A stretch of DNA of 64,000 nucleotides from Pseudisothecium myosuroides. Taxonomy: Eukaryota; Streptophyta; Bryopsida; Hypnales; Lembophyllaceae. The DNA lies in contig OX637289.1 of assembly GCA_951799445.1 (NCBI GenBank), forward strand, positions 47,096,264 to 47,160,263, read 5' to 3'. The position numbers and the translations under genes are program-made. Below the pieces are notes generated by a model. That model did no database searches, was not told the DNA's origin, and saw only the letters and a program-made list of their open reading frames with translations. This document shows positions 44,724 through 55,979 of the stretch, one piece after another (position 1 is the stretch's first letter; every line of letters starts with the position of its first letter).

Positions 44724-46480
44724 AAGATATATTCTGAGCAATAATTATCTTACCTAGAACATGGACCATTGTGGCTTATATTGCACAAAGTTATAAATTG
44801 ATTTTATTATAAATTTGAGCGATTAATTTAAAAATATATAAGGAACTAAAGCTTTAAGTTTTATTCTTCTAAAAACTATTTTAAAATTAGTAATATCTAG
44901 TTAATCTTTAGATGCAATCACTTATTTTTTATATAACAAATAATTTTGATTTTATAGTGGATGTATACATGTATTTTCCGTGAATGAGATTTTTAATTTC
45001 TTAGTCCTAGTTTGGATTCTTTTAATCTGTGTCTTGATTTTAGATTGATCCATATTGCTTTAATTTTGAAAAAAATGTGTAAAATTGTGATTTGATTTTA
45101 GTTGTAAAAGCTTATGCATTAAATTTATTAAATCTACAAAAGATTACGCTCATTTTGTAGGAATGAATTTTGTTCATTACTTTAATAATCACTTTAGCAA
45201 TGATACTTGGATGTAAGTTTTTCATCAACCTTATTTGAAAATATCCTTGAGAGTTTCATTAGCAACTAAAACTACATTATAAAAAAGTTTATATATGTAA
45301 ATGGAAATATCATGACAATGTACATATTAATTTGTTGAAAAAGGTTAGAGTTTAGATTTTTTAAAGTTTATCTTAAAAGCTTAAATAATTTTTATATCTT
45401 TAATTTTTCTATTTTATAATTGATTTTTGACAAATGAACCTTACAATTAGGGTATTAAAAATTCTATTGGTGCATGAGAAATCATGAACTTTAATTTGAC
45501 CTCATTTGAATTTTTTTTGATTATCTTGATTATGAAGACTTGAATAAATTTGCAAGAAATTCACATAATCTTTGTAGTAGGTAGAAACAAGTTTTAATTT
45601 TGGATTGCAAAGAGCTAAGCCGGCTTAGCGTTAGCATAGATCTACAAATGACGAGCTACACTAATTTGTCTTACTGGTGCTCATGCCACTAATTTATCAA
45701 GAATCTATCTACTTATACAATATATTTGATTAATAAAGGCTAAAAGTTTAATGTATTGTACATTTGTACCAAAGTTCACCAAAATAAAAAAAAATTATGA
45801 TTCTAATTTCTTCTTCACTACACTAATAATGAAAATTAGTGTAAACCACACTAATTGATTTATAAATGCTTTCAATTATATTTTTGATGAATATTTTTAC
45901 CACTATGTTTATGGGGATACCTTCTATGAATAGTTGTGCTTTAAATAAAAATCTTCATCAAAAGTAAAAACCCATAGAATTTCCAAATCAATTGGTGTAG
46001 TTATAAAAAATATCATTATTAGTGTAGTAGGATAAATTACAAGTTTATGACCAATCAAAGGATGAGCTGCCTTGGGATCTTGACATTCACTAAGGTCGAG
46101 TCTTGGCCTCTTGGTCCGTAAATTGGAACCTGAATCGAAACTAAATTTATTATATATAAAAAAGAGCTAGTTAAATTACTTGTTTACCTATTCACTTGCA
46201 ACAATTGCAATATATAACATTGGATAATTAGGTAATGAATGGTCCACCCTATAATGGGAAGGTATTATGCCTCCCTAGATGCCTCAAAGGGACTTTCAAT
46301 GAATTCAAGGATTGCCCTTGGCTGAGGAGCCACATAACACAATTTTGTTCACTATGAGGATCTCCTTCTCAAGGATAAAAAAGGATTCAAAAAGGATGGC
46401 TTCATTGGTAAACAATGATGTATAGTTTTCCATTGCACAAGAAGCACATTATTATCTTTAGTAATTATTTTTATAATTAT
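44724..46480. other. AT-rich intergenic DNA
   Basis: Long AT-rich stretch with short broken frames only. Nothing with coding or RNA-gene character is visible. Confidence 0.6.
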
Positions 46481-46485
46481 AAAAC

Positions 46486-46628
46486 AATGTCCGAATTGAC
46501 ACGTCCTAATTGACTAAAATGTCCGAAACGACAGAATTATGTCAAAAAAATGTCTGAATTGACAGAAAATTGACAAATAAATGTCCAAATTGACAAGAAA
46601 TTGACAAAAAAATGTCCGAATTGACACT
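46486..46628. repeat. Minisatellite, about 4.5 units of 31-32 bp
   Basis: The core ATGTCCGAATTGACA recurs at 46487, 46519, 46550, 46581 and 46612 with small changes, joined by GAAATTGACAAAAAA-like spacers. It lies just upstream of the TL17 partial copy. Confidence 0.9.
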
Positions 46629-46839
46629 GCTCCCTTGTAGTTGAAATGAATTTTTACTAAATTTTTATTCAGTTAAGTCAAGACTGAGTTCAATTTTTTT
46701 TATTCTGTTGAGTCAAGAATGATTCAAAATTTTGGATGAAAAGATGTACAAATGAATATACACCCTTCCCAATGGATGAATTCTTGACAGTAGGTTTAGC
46801 CAGTGCACAGTCGCGCACTACAGTACTATACATACGATG

Positions 46840-47315
46840 GCTATAAAAATACTAGTAGAAAGTTGCGATATGAGGAAGATGTCACTTCGGCCTGTTTTTG
46901 TTGCAATTCAAGACGGCTATCAATGAAAACTAAACCTTCAATATATAATGATCCCAAATCACTTCGTCTCATTACGGCTCTCACCGAAAGAGCGTTTGTC
47001 AGATTTACCTCGTTTAGCTAGTACCTGCACTGACGTCACCGCATTGTATTTCAAGTTGAAGAGCCCTGTGGATAATAAGTTTTTGCATCGTTGGGACGTT
47101 GGAACTCTATTACACAAAGTTATCAGCGGACAAGCAACCCTTTTTGGTAATAAAAATTTCAACCATATAAGGCAGTCCACTTAACTCAGACACCGTGCAA
47201 TCCATAATTAATTAAGAGAGTTGATCATTGAGGTCGGCACCTACGCAGGGTCAGTACTCGTAGTGATCAAGATTGTAATTTTTGTCACACTTCTCCTTGG
47301 AACCCATTTGCCTTG
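46840..47315 (-). pseudogene. Partial, broken duplicate of TL17 (exons 4-5 with introns)
   Basis: The stretch aligns by eye to 56590-57005 of the TL17 gene. Shared pieces include GATCCCAAATCACTTCGT, CGTTTGTCAG.TTTNCCTCGTT, CACCGCATTGTA (intron), AAGAGC.C..TGTGGATAA (intron) and GTCACACTTCTCCTTGGAA (intron upstream of exon 4). Because introns are included, it arose by DNA duplication and not from mRNA. In the exon-5 part (minus strand) small indels shift the frame, producing VLAKRGKSDKRSFGESRNE instead of the pentapeptide sequence, followed by a stop. The remaining exons are absent. It is non-functional. Confidence 0.85.
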
Positions 47316-47914
47316 TAGCATGCATGCATTCTTTTTAGGAATTAAAATATAATCAAGAAGCTGTATTTTAAATGATTTCAAAAATCACACAATTCCAATC
47401 AGAACATGATGAATTTCAATTCAATTTTAATCAGTCATTTCTTTGATCTATAGATTGCACAATCACGACACCCCACCCAACCCCCCACTATTCTATGATC
47501 CATATGTATAACGTACTTTGAGTAATTCATGATATAGATTTAATTTTTCACTGATTTTTTAATAAAAACTTATATAGCGTGAACTCTTCAAAACAACTGC
47601 GAATTAATGATGGCTTGCTGTCATTTAGCTATCCCCTCATCCCCTCATTAATTATGATTAACTTTGGAAAGCATCTCCGTCTGTAAGATTGTGTAATTTC
47701 AGCTCAGTAATTGAGTTTGATAACCGAATGAACCATACAATTGCAAAGGACTAGAGTTGCTGCACTGCCCCGGCCGGATTCAGATTTTCATGTGGAAGCT
47801 GGGCCTGTAAGAGTAGTGCCACATGTCATCATTGCGGCTGTCCAAATGAATGATTTGCGTGGTGGACTTCCGCGACACCACATGAAAAGACAGTAGATAG
47901 TCCTTGTACGACAC
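47316..47914. other. Intergenic DNA
   Basis: No gene is visible. A GC-rich patch around 47765-47870 directly downstream of the F-box-like frame may be its 3' UTR. Confidence 0.4.
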
Positions 47915-49408
47915 CTAGATCACGCTTCCTCTCGCCTCGCAACAAAACCAGTTTCTATACCACGTGGCAGTCGGGTCGGTAGAGTTGTACATTTCGACCC
48001 TTTGCATATGATACTTCATTGTCCAATTCTGAATTGATCCTGTAGCCGGAATCCGCAAAACCGCATGATCCACCCCGACTTTGTCTCCCTGCAGTTGCAT
48101 CACGTAGAACACCAGTGGCATATGCTTCACTCCTTTCTCACGTATCCAACACTCAGTAGGGTCCCGAAGGACGTATTTCTGGTGGCTGAATTGCTTTTCC
48201 ACAACAGAAAAGTTGTAAACCTCTACCTTCCAGAATCTCGATTGCTTCTGTCCCACAATCAAAACCTCGTGCAGTCTGGCTGGCATCACAGCGTACAACT
48301 CTCCTACGCATACCACGAGCACCACGTATTGGAGAACAATCATGTCGAAGGGGATGAAGTCAGGGTAGGGATTTAGGTTTGACAAATGGAACTTGCGGAG
48401 TGGGAACTCGTGGAGAAGCTTCCAGCGGCCTGCCTTTGTGTCGACATCAAACAAGCGTACAACACCGACAGGAGTTGCGTCGACTTCGGCATTGGCATTG
48501 ACACGGTGATCGGACTGTACGTCTGCTATGTAGAGACACCCACCTTTATATGCGGTTGCACCATTATAAGCCCAGGGAGAATATTGGGGACACCATGGAC
48601 GACTCAATTGCCGAGAGTTCCAACTGTTGGTGGTGGACTTGTAAACTGCCACAAAGTTTTGCAGAATCAGAATCACTTGGTAAGAATTTGCCTTGTCGTT
48701 GACCTCCATATGTACTTGCACGCCGTAACGATAGACTAGATTCCACGACTCCCACCCCATCTCTGCACAATTTGTTGCTGGAAGCTCCTTGCATTCTCTC
48801 GTCATCGGGTTGCACACCATTAGACGAGTCTAGTCATGGGGGTGCAACTCGTCCAAATTCTCGGATACAGTACTGGGCGGCAAATTCGGAGCTAACCAGC
48901 TGCTGGAGCTAGTCCCGAACTTGTTCAGTTGAGGACTGCGGCAACGTACCTGCAATTTAACCTCACTCCTACTATGGATCCAGAGCAGCCCACTAGCACA
49001 AGCAATGACTTCGCAGATTGGGAAGCTGGCGTAGCGCCAATCCTGCCGCATGCGGGTCATGGGAGGAAGGGGGCGGACCCTTTCATTTAATTCGTGTGCT
49101 GTCGAGTGCCAGATGCCGGACCATGTCTAGGAGGCCTTAGGTGGTAAATCTTCCCCGAGCGTAGGAAGCCACTTCGTGACAGTGATCAGGAAGTACCAAT
49201 CTCGGGTGGCGATATGTTTCATGTTGCTGGAATTCCACACAGACCATAAGCTGCAGTTGAGCTGAATGAGTCTGTGGGCCGAGAGGAAGGGCATCTGTTG
49301 CCATATTGTCAAGTCGCCGATGAAGGCTAAGTCGAATTCCGAAGGAGCCTGTTCATCAGCTGGGTCAGTCGTCATAGGGAGGTCGTCGATGATCATAGCG
49401 CTCGACAT
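47915..49408 (-). pseudogene. F-box/kelch-like protein gene with two in-frame TAG codons
   Basis: One minus-strand frame of 498 codons starts at an ATG (49408) and ends at 47915. It is interrupted only by TAG at 49127-49129 and TAG at 48830-48832; all three pieces share one register. The first piece has a degenerate F-box (FDLAFIGDLTIWQQMPFLSA, then HRLIQLNCSLWSVWN). The last has F-box-associated propeller features: MVCNPMTRECKELPA, NFVAVYKSTTNSWN, GVVRLFDVDTKAGRWKLLHE. F-box proteins act as substrate receptors in SCF ubiquitin ligases. The open register with no other stop suggests recent inactivation, or introns that remove the stops; I see no convincing GT-AG pair around them. The product as it stands would be cut off within the N-terminal 94 residues. 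Confidence 0.7.
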
Positions 49409-50955
49409 CTCTGCTAGTCACAAATAATTAAGACGCGTTAGAACGTACGTTACTTAACTTACTGATGGGGTTGAATTCAATTGGCTTTTAATTTAGGATT
49501 CAGAAGCCATGTATATGCTCTTTCTTCTAGCTATTCAATCGACTGCTAGTGTAACCGCTTTATCTTTCTAGAGCGGATTGATAGTCTTTAGCTACCAGAG
49601 ACATTAAAATCACTAGAATTCGGTCTCGAGATTTTATTTTATCTGTACCTGCAAATCGACATTCCAGACAAAAGATTTACAAATGAAATTGGCAGCTACT
49701 ATGGGCAGCTTGGAGAGAAATGGTGAAAGTGCAGAAGCATATGAATTGCCGAGATTGCAAGCATGACAAACAAGCAAATATCATGAGACGTGTTCAACTT
49801 TATTAACTTGGGTTTTGAAAGAGTGCACATTAATTGCAATCTCAATTGCAAATTACTTGCGAGAATTTTAACAGTTCGCTGTTGGGAGTTAGATCTCGAA
49901 ATTAAGCTCAATTCCGAGTTACAACGTCAAAAGAGAATGTGTCGTGAGAGAAGATTGAAGTAACTAATCAGCAAAGAATTGTAGACAACAAAAGAACTCA
50001 TGCGGTGTCGATTTGTGAGAGGACTTGGGCAAACTAGCCAGATAGAATAGAGAAAGTGGAATTGAAATGGAAATAGGTTACCTGTAGAGTGAAACACTAT
50101 ATTTTTTAATCTGGACTTTTCAAAATCCCAAAGCTACATCACTTTAAACTTAATTGAGTCCTCTTCAATCTATATATAATCTACATGTATATTTATAGCA
50201 CATTAATTTTAATATAAAGTATTTATAATTTTTTTTTTAAATTTAGAATATTTAAAGTGTTAAGGTATTTAAGATTGGTCACTTTTGAGTCCGTGAAGTC
50301 CCAAATTCATGCAAAAGTCCCTATTAAATGAATACCTTAGTTTTCTCTATAGGACCTACCAAAGCTTCAATCAGGTCTAAGCATTCCATGTAGAATCCAT
50401 ACCTTAAGACAGGATGTTTGTTTGTTTGTTTGTTTGTTTGTTTTCCAGACTTCATCTTCTAGTTTTTGCTAAATGCAAAGAATTAAATTAGAAGAAGTCT
50501 TTGAAAAACTAAGTTTCATAGTATGAAGCTTGGTCATTACCTTGATGTAACTTTGACAACTATACATGTTAGTTCAAAGAAATAATCCAGTATTAGATTT
50601 TGCAAAAGTTGGTGTTACATCAAAGAATCATGTACATCAAATTAGTACTAATTTCCAACTACCTAAACCATATCTAGTGTTAGATTTGACCTCAAAATTG
50701 GGTTCTAACTAGAATTATGACAATGAAAATGTGAGTTCACCTATAAAGGTTTAAATCCTTCTAAAGGGTGGCTAAGATTTAATATCACCTGATATGCAGT
50801 AATCAAGGATTAATCAGCCTGAGACGGCCCAACCGCCACAAACATCCCAGCTGGTGAGCTACAAAGTACAGAGGCCGTTGCAAAGTTACGCCACAGTGCT
50901 GCTTTGTGTTGTCTTGACTTAGGCTTTTGCGAGTTGAGGTTGGCCGCTATTGTAA
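49409..50955. other. Intergenic DNA with a TTTG microsatellite
   Basis: No gene is supported. A (TTTG)n tract of about seven units lies at 50416-50444. The rest is AT-rich and featureless; the first few hundred bases could hold the promoter of the F-box-like gene. Confidence 0.5.
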
Positions 50956-51118
50956 TGATTGTGATTGTTTTTTGCTCCGCTGTTGCATATTACGGAGAAG
51001 CTACAATTAGTGATTGTGACTGCTTTTTGCGCCGCTGTTGCATATTACGGAGGAGCTACAGTTAGTGATTGTGACAGCTTTTTGCTCAAGTGTTGCATAT
51101 TACGGAGAAGCTACAGTT
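50956..51118. repeat. Tandem repeat, three units of 55 bp
   Basis: TGATTGTGA at 50956, 51011 and 51066 starts each unit, followed by a TTTTTGC.CCGCTGTTGC core and CATATTACGGAG(A/G)AGCTACA. The units are near-identical, so the expansion is recent. Confidence 0.9.
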
Positions 51119-52049
51119 GAAGGGAACTCACAGTGTAGTAATATTGGGTGGTGTGGATTCTGGATTCATTACGAAACATGGCTCAAAGTTCTTTAGTTCA
51201 TCAGGTCGAGATGTTATGTAGTCTTTTGGAATAAGTTCTTGTTTGTATGTTTTTGGATAATTTTTTGTGAAAGCTATGACATGCGTTTGTGGACTGTAGA
51301 CACCTCGTGCACCTCACTAACTTGACATTGGTTTGTTTTGTTTTTTGGGATGGGTACAAATGAGGTCCACAACCTCTTAAAGTTTCCAAACTTATGCTTG
51401 CAAGACCCGACTTTTACTCCTAGATATTGGTTGATTCGTTCTAGTACAAAAGGGATTAACTCAGGTTCTAAATTTCATGCTTAGTTGGCTTATTAAACTT
51501 TGCAGTTATTTTGAAATTACTCTTTGATTATTTGAAATCTTGTTATTTCCGTGTTGAGGATTTTTTATACCTGCAAACTGTGCAAATCAACACGGTACTG
51601 TAAATCAAAGGTATTAGGATTGACTACGCATCTCCTGCTGGTTAATGTAATGCATTACCTATATTATGTATGAAACATATGGCTTAGGTTGGTGGTCACG
51701 TATGGATTAAAAATATAACCAGTCTGATTGTAAGTTAAAATCAGCTAGGGAATATGGTAGCAACATGGTGATTCATCTGTACAAACGTACTTGGATCAAA
51801 TAATTAGATTGGGGTCGATTGATATACTAATAGACCAATTGACACAGGTGAAGTCAACTTATAATGGGAACTGACTATGATTTGATGCATAACACTATGC
51901 TGTTAAAAACATTTTTACTGCACTTGAACAAAGAATGATAAGGATCATACTAGCTTGTATCACAAGACAAAAGAAAAAAATCAGTAAATAAAAGGGAGTC
52001 AGAATTGTGCCTTGAAAGTTTCAAGGATGTTCCAGAAAAGTTTTGTTTT
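51119..52049. other. Intergenic DNA
   Basis: Only short frames without motifs. A short (TTTTG)n run occurs at 52040-52061. Confidence 0.5.
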
Positions 52050-52059
52050 GTTTTGTTTT

Positions 52060-52370
52060 GTTTGTCACGTCGAGATCTCTTGGACCGTGTGTCCCCTTGT
52101 GGCGAGCTTGGTACCGTCGGAAAGCCCTCGGCGAGGAGGGGTGCACGGGCTTGGATTTGTGGCGTTCTGACTCACAGTAGGAAAGTTATCAAATTTTGAG
52201 TTATTTTTGGATCTAAAAAATTATGAAATTATGCTAAATTATGTATCTTTTGAACCGTCTGTCAACTTGTCACGTTTTGGGTATCATAGGAAAGCCCTTG
52301 GTGAGAAGGGATGCACGGGCTTTGTTTTGTGGCGTTTAGACCTACAGTGGGAAAGTTATGTTGAGTTATT
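52060..52370. repeat. Diverged direct repeat beside a TTAA-flanked element
   Basis: A segment with CGGAAAGCCCTCGGCGAGG and GGTGCACGGGCTT (near 52110-52150) recurs at 52285-52325 as AGGAAAGCCCTTGGTGAG and GATGCACGGGCTT, each followed by GTGGCGTT..GAC, ACAGT.GGAAAGTTAT and GAGTTATTTTTGG. The period is about 175-185 bp. The first copy is the GC-richer. It ends directly at TTAACCCCTAAAGG. Confidence 0.7.
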
Positions 52371-52382
52371 TTTGGTTTTTAA

Positions 52383-52960
52383 CCCCTAAAGGACCAAGGC
52401 CTTTTTTCTGCCAAATAACACTCAAAACTGCCATATCTATAGCAAAGGGTAAAAAAATTGAAAATTGTTTTTTTTCACATCTAACTGTAGGATCTTATAC
52501 CTAACTAGTATGAGAGTGTGTGGAAAAAATTTCAGAATTTTTGACCGCACAGATTGCAAGATATTAGCGTTTAAAGTAAAAAAATCAAGTTTTTCAGCAC
52601 ATTGCGGGACTAGATTTTTTGAATTTGAACATTTTTAACTTAAAATTTTTGCACTACAGAGTTTTGAGCTTTAAATCTTTATAGTGAAGAATTGAGTTGA
52701 GAGTCTTAGGGGGGAAAAAAAATACAAAAAAACTTGATTATCATTCTTAAAAAAATTGTTAAGTAAAAGTAGATATGAAATAGGAGGAAAATCTAAAATA
52801 TTAATATATTTTAGATGGAATTAAAATGCACTGATCCCAATGGTGAGATTTTTAAAAATAAGATATATTAATTAGGTGAACCCTCTCTAAAATAAATATA
52901 ATTGATGTAATTTTTAAAAATAAGATATATTTTTTTCTAGAAATTTAGAATTTAGAATTT
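52383..52960. mobile_element. TTAA-type element, copy 3 (one end recognised)
   Basis: The left end is CCCCTAAAGGACCAAGGC after TTAA (52379-52382). The next 230 bp is the inverted counterpart of the right end of copy 2 (shared, in inverse, CTCAAAACTGCCAT, TGTAGGATCTTATACCT and CAGATTGCAAGATATTAGCG). I cannot find a matching right end before the RPL7A region, so the copy is probably truncated near 52960. Confidence 0.6.
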
Positions 52961-53085
52961 ATTGTTACTCTTCTTCAAGTACAGTATTTTGGCCTTGTGG
53001 TATACCTAGAATTTAGAATTCCACGGTCCAGGAGATCTCAACGTAACAAATAAAACAAAACAAGCAAGCAAACAACCAAACTTAA

Positions 53086-53307
53086 CCCTTAAACGTCAAG
53101 GCGGACACTTTGAGTCCGATGGATGACAGAGAATCAAAATGTATAGGACAGAAATGCAACTATTCATCCTTGAAATTTGTTGTGGAAAGGGAAGATCTTC
53201 TATAGTAGTTTGACTTGCAATGAGTACTTTTGCAATTTTGAAGGCTAATGATTCACACAGTAATAGAAAAGGATGATTTCGAGAGTCACCCCTTCGACGT
53301 TTAAGGG
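53086..53307. mobile_element. TTAA-flanked MITE, 222 bp
   Basis: The ends are CCCTTAAACGTCAAGG and CCTTCGACGTTTAAGGG, an inverted repeat of about 16 bases with one gap. TTAA lies on both sides (53082-53085 and 53308-53311). TTAA duplication with CCC...GGG ends matches the piggyBac pattern. It has no coding capacity and sits just upstream of the RPL7A pseudogene. Confidence 0.85.
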
Positions 53308-53390
53308 TTAAGGTATGGATCATTGAATTTTGAAATTTTGGTCGGCATCGGCGTTGTTGTCATGGTGGCGTGGTGCATAATGGCGACGGA

Positions 53391-53411
53391 TTTAGGGTTT
53401 AGGGTTTGGGT
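53391..53411 (+). promoter_or_regulatory. Telo-box-like TTTAGGG repeats before the RPL7A pseudogene
   Basis: Two TTTAGGG units followed by TTTGGG lie in the leader or first intron region. Telo boxes of this type are common near the start of plant ribosomal-protein genes, which supports the origin of the pseudogene from a normal gene locus including its 5' region. Confidence 0.5.
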
Positions 53412-53471
53412 TTCTGCAATTCCTCATGGGTGACGTCGATCTGACTAATTCTCTCTCTGGTTGGTGTTCAG

Positions 53472-54651
53472 ACCCCCAAGAGGAGTACAATCAAGGCTCT
53501 GGTACCTGCCCCCGTGCAGAAGAAGCAGGTGAGGTTCCTAGCTAGTATTCGGTTATTGTTCTTAGTTTTTGTATGTTCCTCTTCTTCAAGTACAGTATTT
53601 CGGCCTTGTGGTTTAGGGTGTAGGAATTCACAATCGTGGTGGCATTGGGGATGTGAGCAGGCTCTACACTAAATAGTGAAATTGGGTTGCCTCAACAATT
53701 AGGTTGCCTTACCCCAGAGAAGTTACTACATGACTAATGCTTGTCCAGATGGAGGCACAAATCTTGAGCCATGAACCATTAAACCAACCCATGCCATACA
53801 CATAGTTCTGACTTTACTGCATCCTTCTAAAGTAACCGTGCATATTGATATAGTGTAGAATGTCGAGAAATTAGTGTGGGGCAACCTAATTTCACTATTC
53901 AGTGTAGTGAAGACCGTGAACCCTCTGTTCGAGAAGAAGCCCAAGCAGTTTGGTATTGGAGGAACTCTCCCACCCAAGCGTTGCCTTCACAGGTTCGTGA
54001 AGTGGCCGAAGTATGAGCGCATCCAGTGCCAGAGACATGTGTGGAACCAGGGCTTGAAGGTACCTCCTGCCCTTATTTTCGTTCACGAAAACGCTCGATA
54101 AGAACCTTGGAAAGATTACTCTTTGCTTTAATGAGGTTGAGTTTCGACCTACGTTTTTGTAAGGGGGAATTATAATCTTTTTATGATTCGAATTTACAAT
54201 TGAAGAACGCGTTACTGTCGAGCCATCAGCTTGTTCAAGCTGTTGTTGAAGTACCGACCTGAGGACAAGGCTGCCAAGAAGGAACGTCTTTTGAACAAGG
54301 TTGAGGCTGAGAGCAAGACCTTGGAGCAAGCCTATGGTTGTGAAGTACGGCATCAACCACATCACGTATCTTATTCAGCAGGTGCGTGTTCGTGTTCTGT
54401 AATCTGTACAGTGCATGGGTAGATACATTTAGAAAGAATTTTGGTGATTTTGACAGACTAGAAGAGCTTGGTCCTCCGAGAGGAGAATATTTAATTATGA
54501 AGTATGTGTCTGAAATGATCCAGGGGAAGACGCAACTGTAGTTAAATTATTGCGCACGACGTGGACCCAATTGAGTTGGTCGTATTTATGCCCACTCTTT
54601 GCCGCAAGAGTGACTTACGCGATCGTCAAGGGCAAGTCGCGTTTGGGACAG
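53472..54651 (+). pseudogene. RPL7A: RPL7A (eL8) pseudogene, intron-containing, split by a MITE
   Basis: Exon 2 is 53472-53528 (TPKRSTIKALVPAPVQKKQ). Exon 3 begins GCTCTA at 53661, is interrupted by a MITE at 53667, resumes at 53907 ([18 protein letters not shown], then [14 protein letters not shown]) and runs to about 54105, with a frameshift near 54083 just before the DNA for FTKTLDKNL. Exon 4 is 54223-54381 ([20 protein letters not shown]) with a frameshift near 54330. Exon 5 is about 54524-54651 (HDVDPIELVVFMPTLCRK) with an early TAG and a deletion. The exon-3 donor appears lost (GGAAAG), and later exons are missing. The family protein is a 60S ribosomal subunit component that binds rRNA. 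Retained introns show this is a decayed duplicate gene and not a processed copy. Start codon candidates at 53362 and 53380 are uncertain. Confidence 0.9.
53667..53904. mobile_element. MITE inserted in exon 3 of the RPL7A pseudogene, 238 bp
   Basis: The left end is CACTAAATAGTGAAATTGGG and the right end is CTAATTTCACTATTCAGTG, an inverted repeat of about 24 bases continuing into GTTGCC and GGCAAC. TA is present on both sides (53665-53666 and 53905-53906). Removing the element and one TA joins GCTCTA to GTGAAGACC in frame after a CAG splice acceptor, which shows the insertion point was coding. TA duplication points to a Tc1/mariner-type (Stowaway-like) element, although the CACTA start could also suggest that superfamily. 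Confidence 0.75.
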
Positions 54652-55979
54652 GTTAAGCGATGTGGTTTCCTTTGTTTTCTCGCCATCACTGTTCTTTGTG
54701 GCACAAGCGTTCGTTGAGTGGTTGTTACGACACTAATGCTGGGGTTTTGTAGTAGCTCAAGCATGTTTGTCGCGTCAATTATGTAGTTTCCAAAGTAAAA
54801 TTAGATATTCTTGTGCAGATTGTATACGGCGAGTCCGATTATATTGCATGCTACAATATTGCTAATATTTAGTTGGACCCAATTTTGGTCCCTGTGTTTC
54901 ATTACTTAATTCAGTCGTACCTATGTATTGATAATCAAAACTCATCATACCCGTATTGTATCACTCCATATTTATACACCAGAGTTTGCATGTCTTGATC
55001 TACCTAGAAAATCAGTCCTTCAATTGGCTGAAGTGCCCAAGATTCATGGCAGGTTTTTTCAGATGAATGTTTAAAGGACAATGTCTGAAATGTTCATTGT
55101 ACAAGATGTGTTTGCTTCTATTAGCAACCGGATACTGATTCACTGCAGTAGAATGAAACCCGTTTGGTTTACTTGTCCATTTCAGCAACCAATATTTTCA
55201 ACTAGCGCATACACAAGCCATAGATACTCTCATCTGAAACTAAAAAAATCCAGTGATACAAAGGATTAACAACTTACGCCCATGTAGTTTACAACCAGGT
55301 GCATTCAAAAGATGGTCCATCCACCACAAATCCTAAGTGCAACCAGCTCAGAGGTGCAAGAAAATCAACCAGGTCATCATCGCATTCAGATGAAAAAAAG
55401 AGTACACACAAAAAATCCAATTTGTTTTATAATTTATGAAAGACATGTGCTCTGATTTTTCAAAAATAAAATAGAAAAACTCCCACCCATATAGATTACA
55501 AAGACAAAATAGATTACACAGACTAAAAGATAATGAGATTGTTCACATGGCGGCCGTCCTTTCAGGGTTAAACTGCATCCAGATGTCGGTGACGCACAAT
55601 ATACACTGAAGACTTATGAAGTGCACGAACTGCAGCATCGAAGTACCCAATGAGACTGATTGCATGAAGACAGACACTCCAATCTCGAGCAATAGATCAC
55701 TTACAAAATCATTAGCGATTGCAGCAAATATCATACACGTGAAAACCATGTGCGGTAAGGAACTCAATTCAGCCTAACACCAATAAGATATCTCAGCCAA
55801 TACTCACTAACCCTTCGCCTCCATATAACACACGATAGATTTCCTCAAGAAAATTTCTGTCTCAAAATCAAGTCTACGTTTGTATCCACTACACTAACCA
55901 AGGTTACAAAAAAAGCAACAACGATTAATTCATCACCCACACTCCACACACCAAGTTCTATGATCGAGTCTTGGTGAAA
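54652..55979. other. Intergenic DNA between RPL7A pseudogene and TL17
   Basis: No gene is supported. The last few hundred bases next to 55980 should contain the TL17 3' UTR. A hydrophobic minus-strand frame at 55543-55767 lacks an ATG start and a family match. Confidence 0.4.

Noticed and set aside
48386..48739. 117-codon plus-strand frame
   Set aside because: Antisense to the F-box-like coding register.
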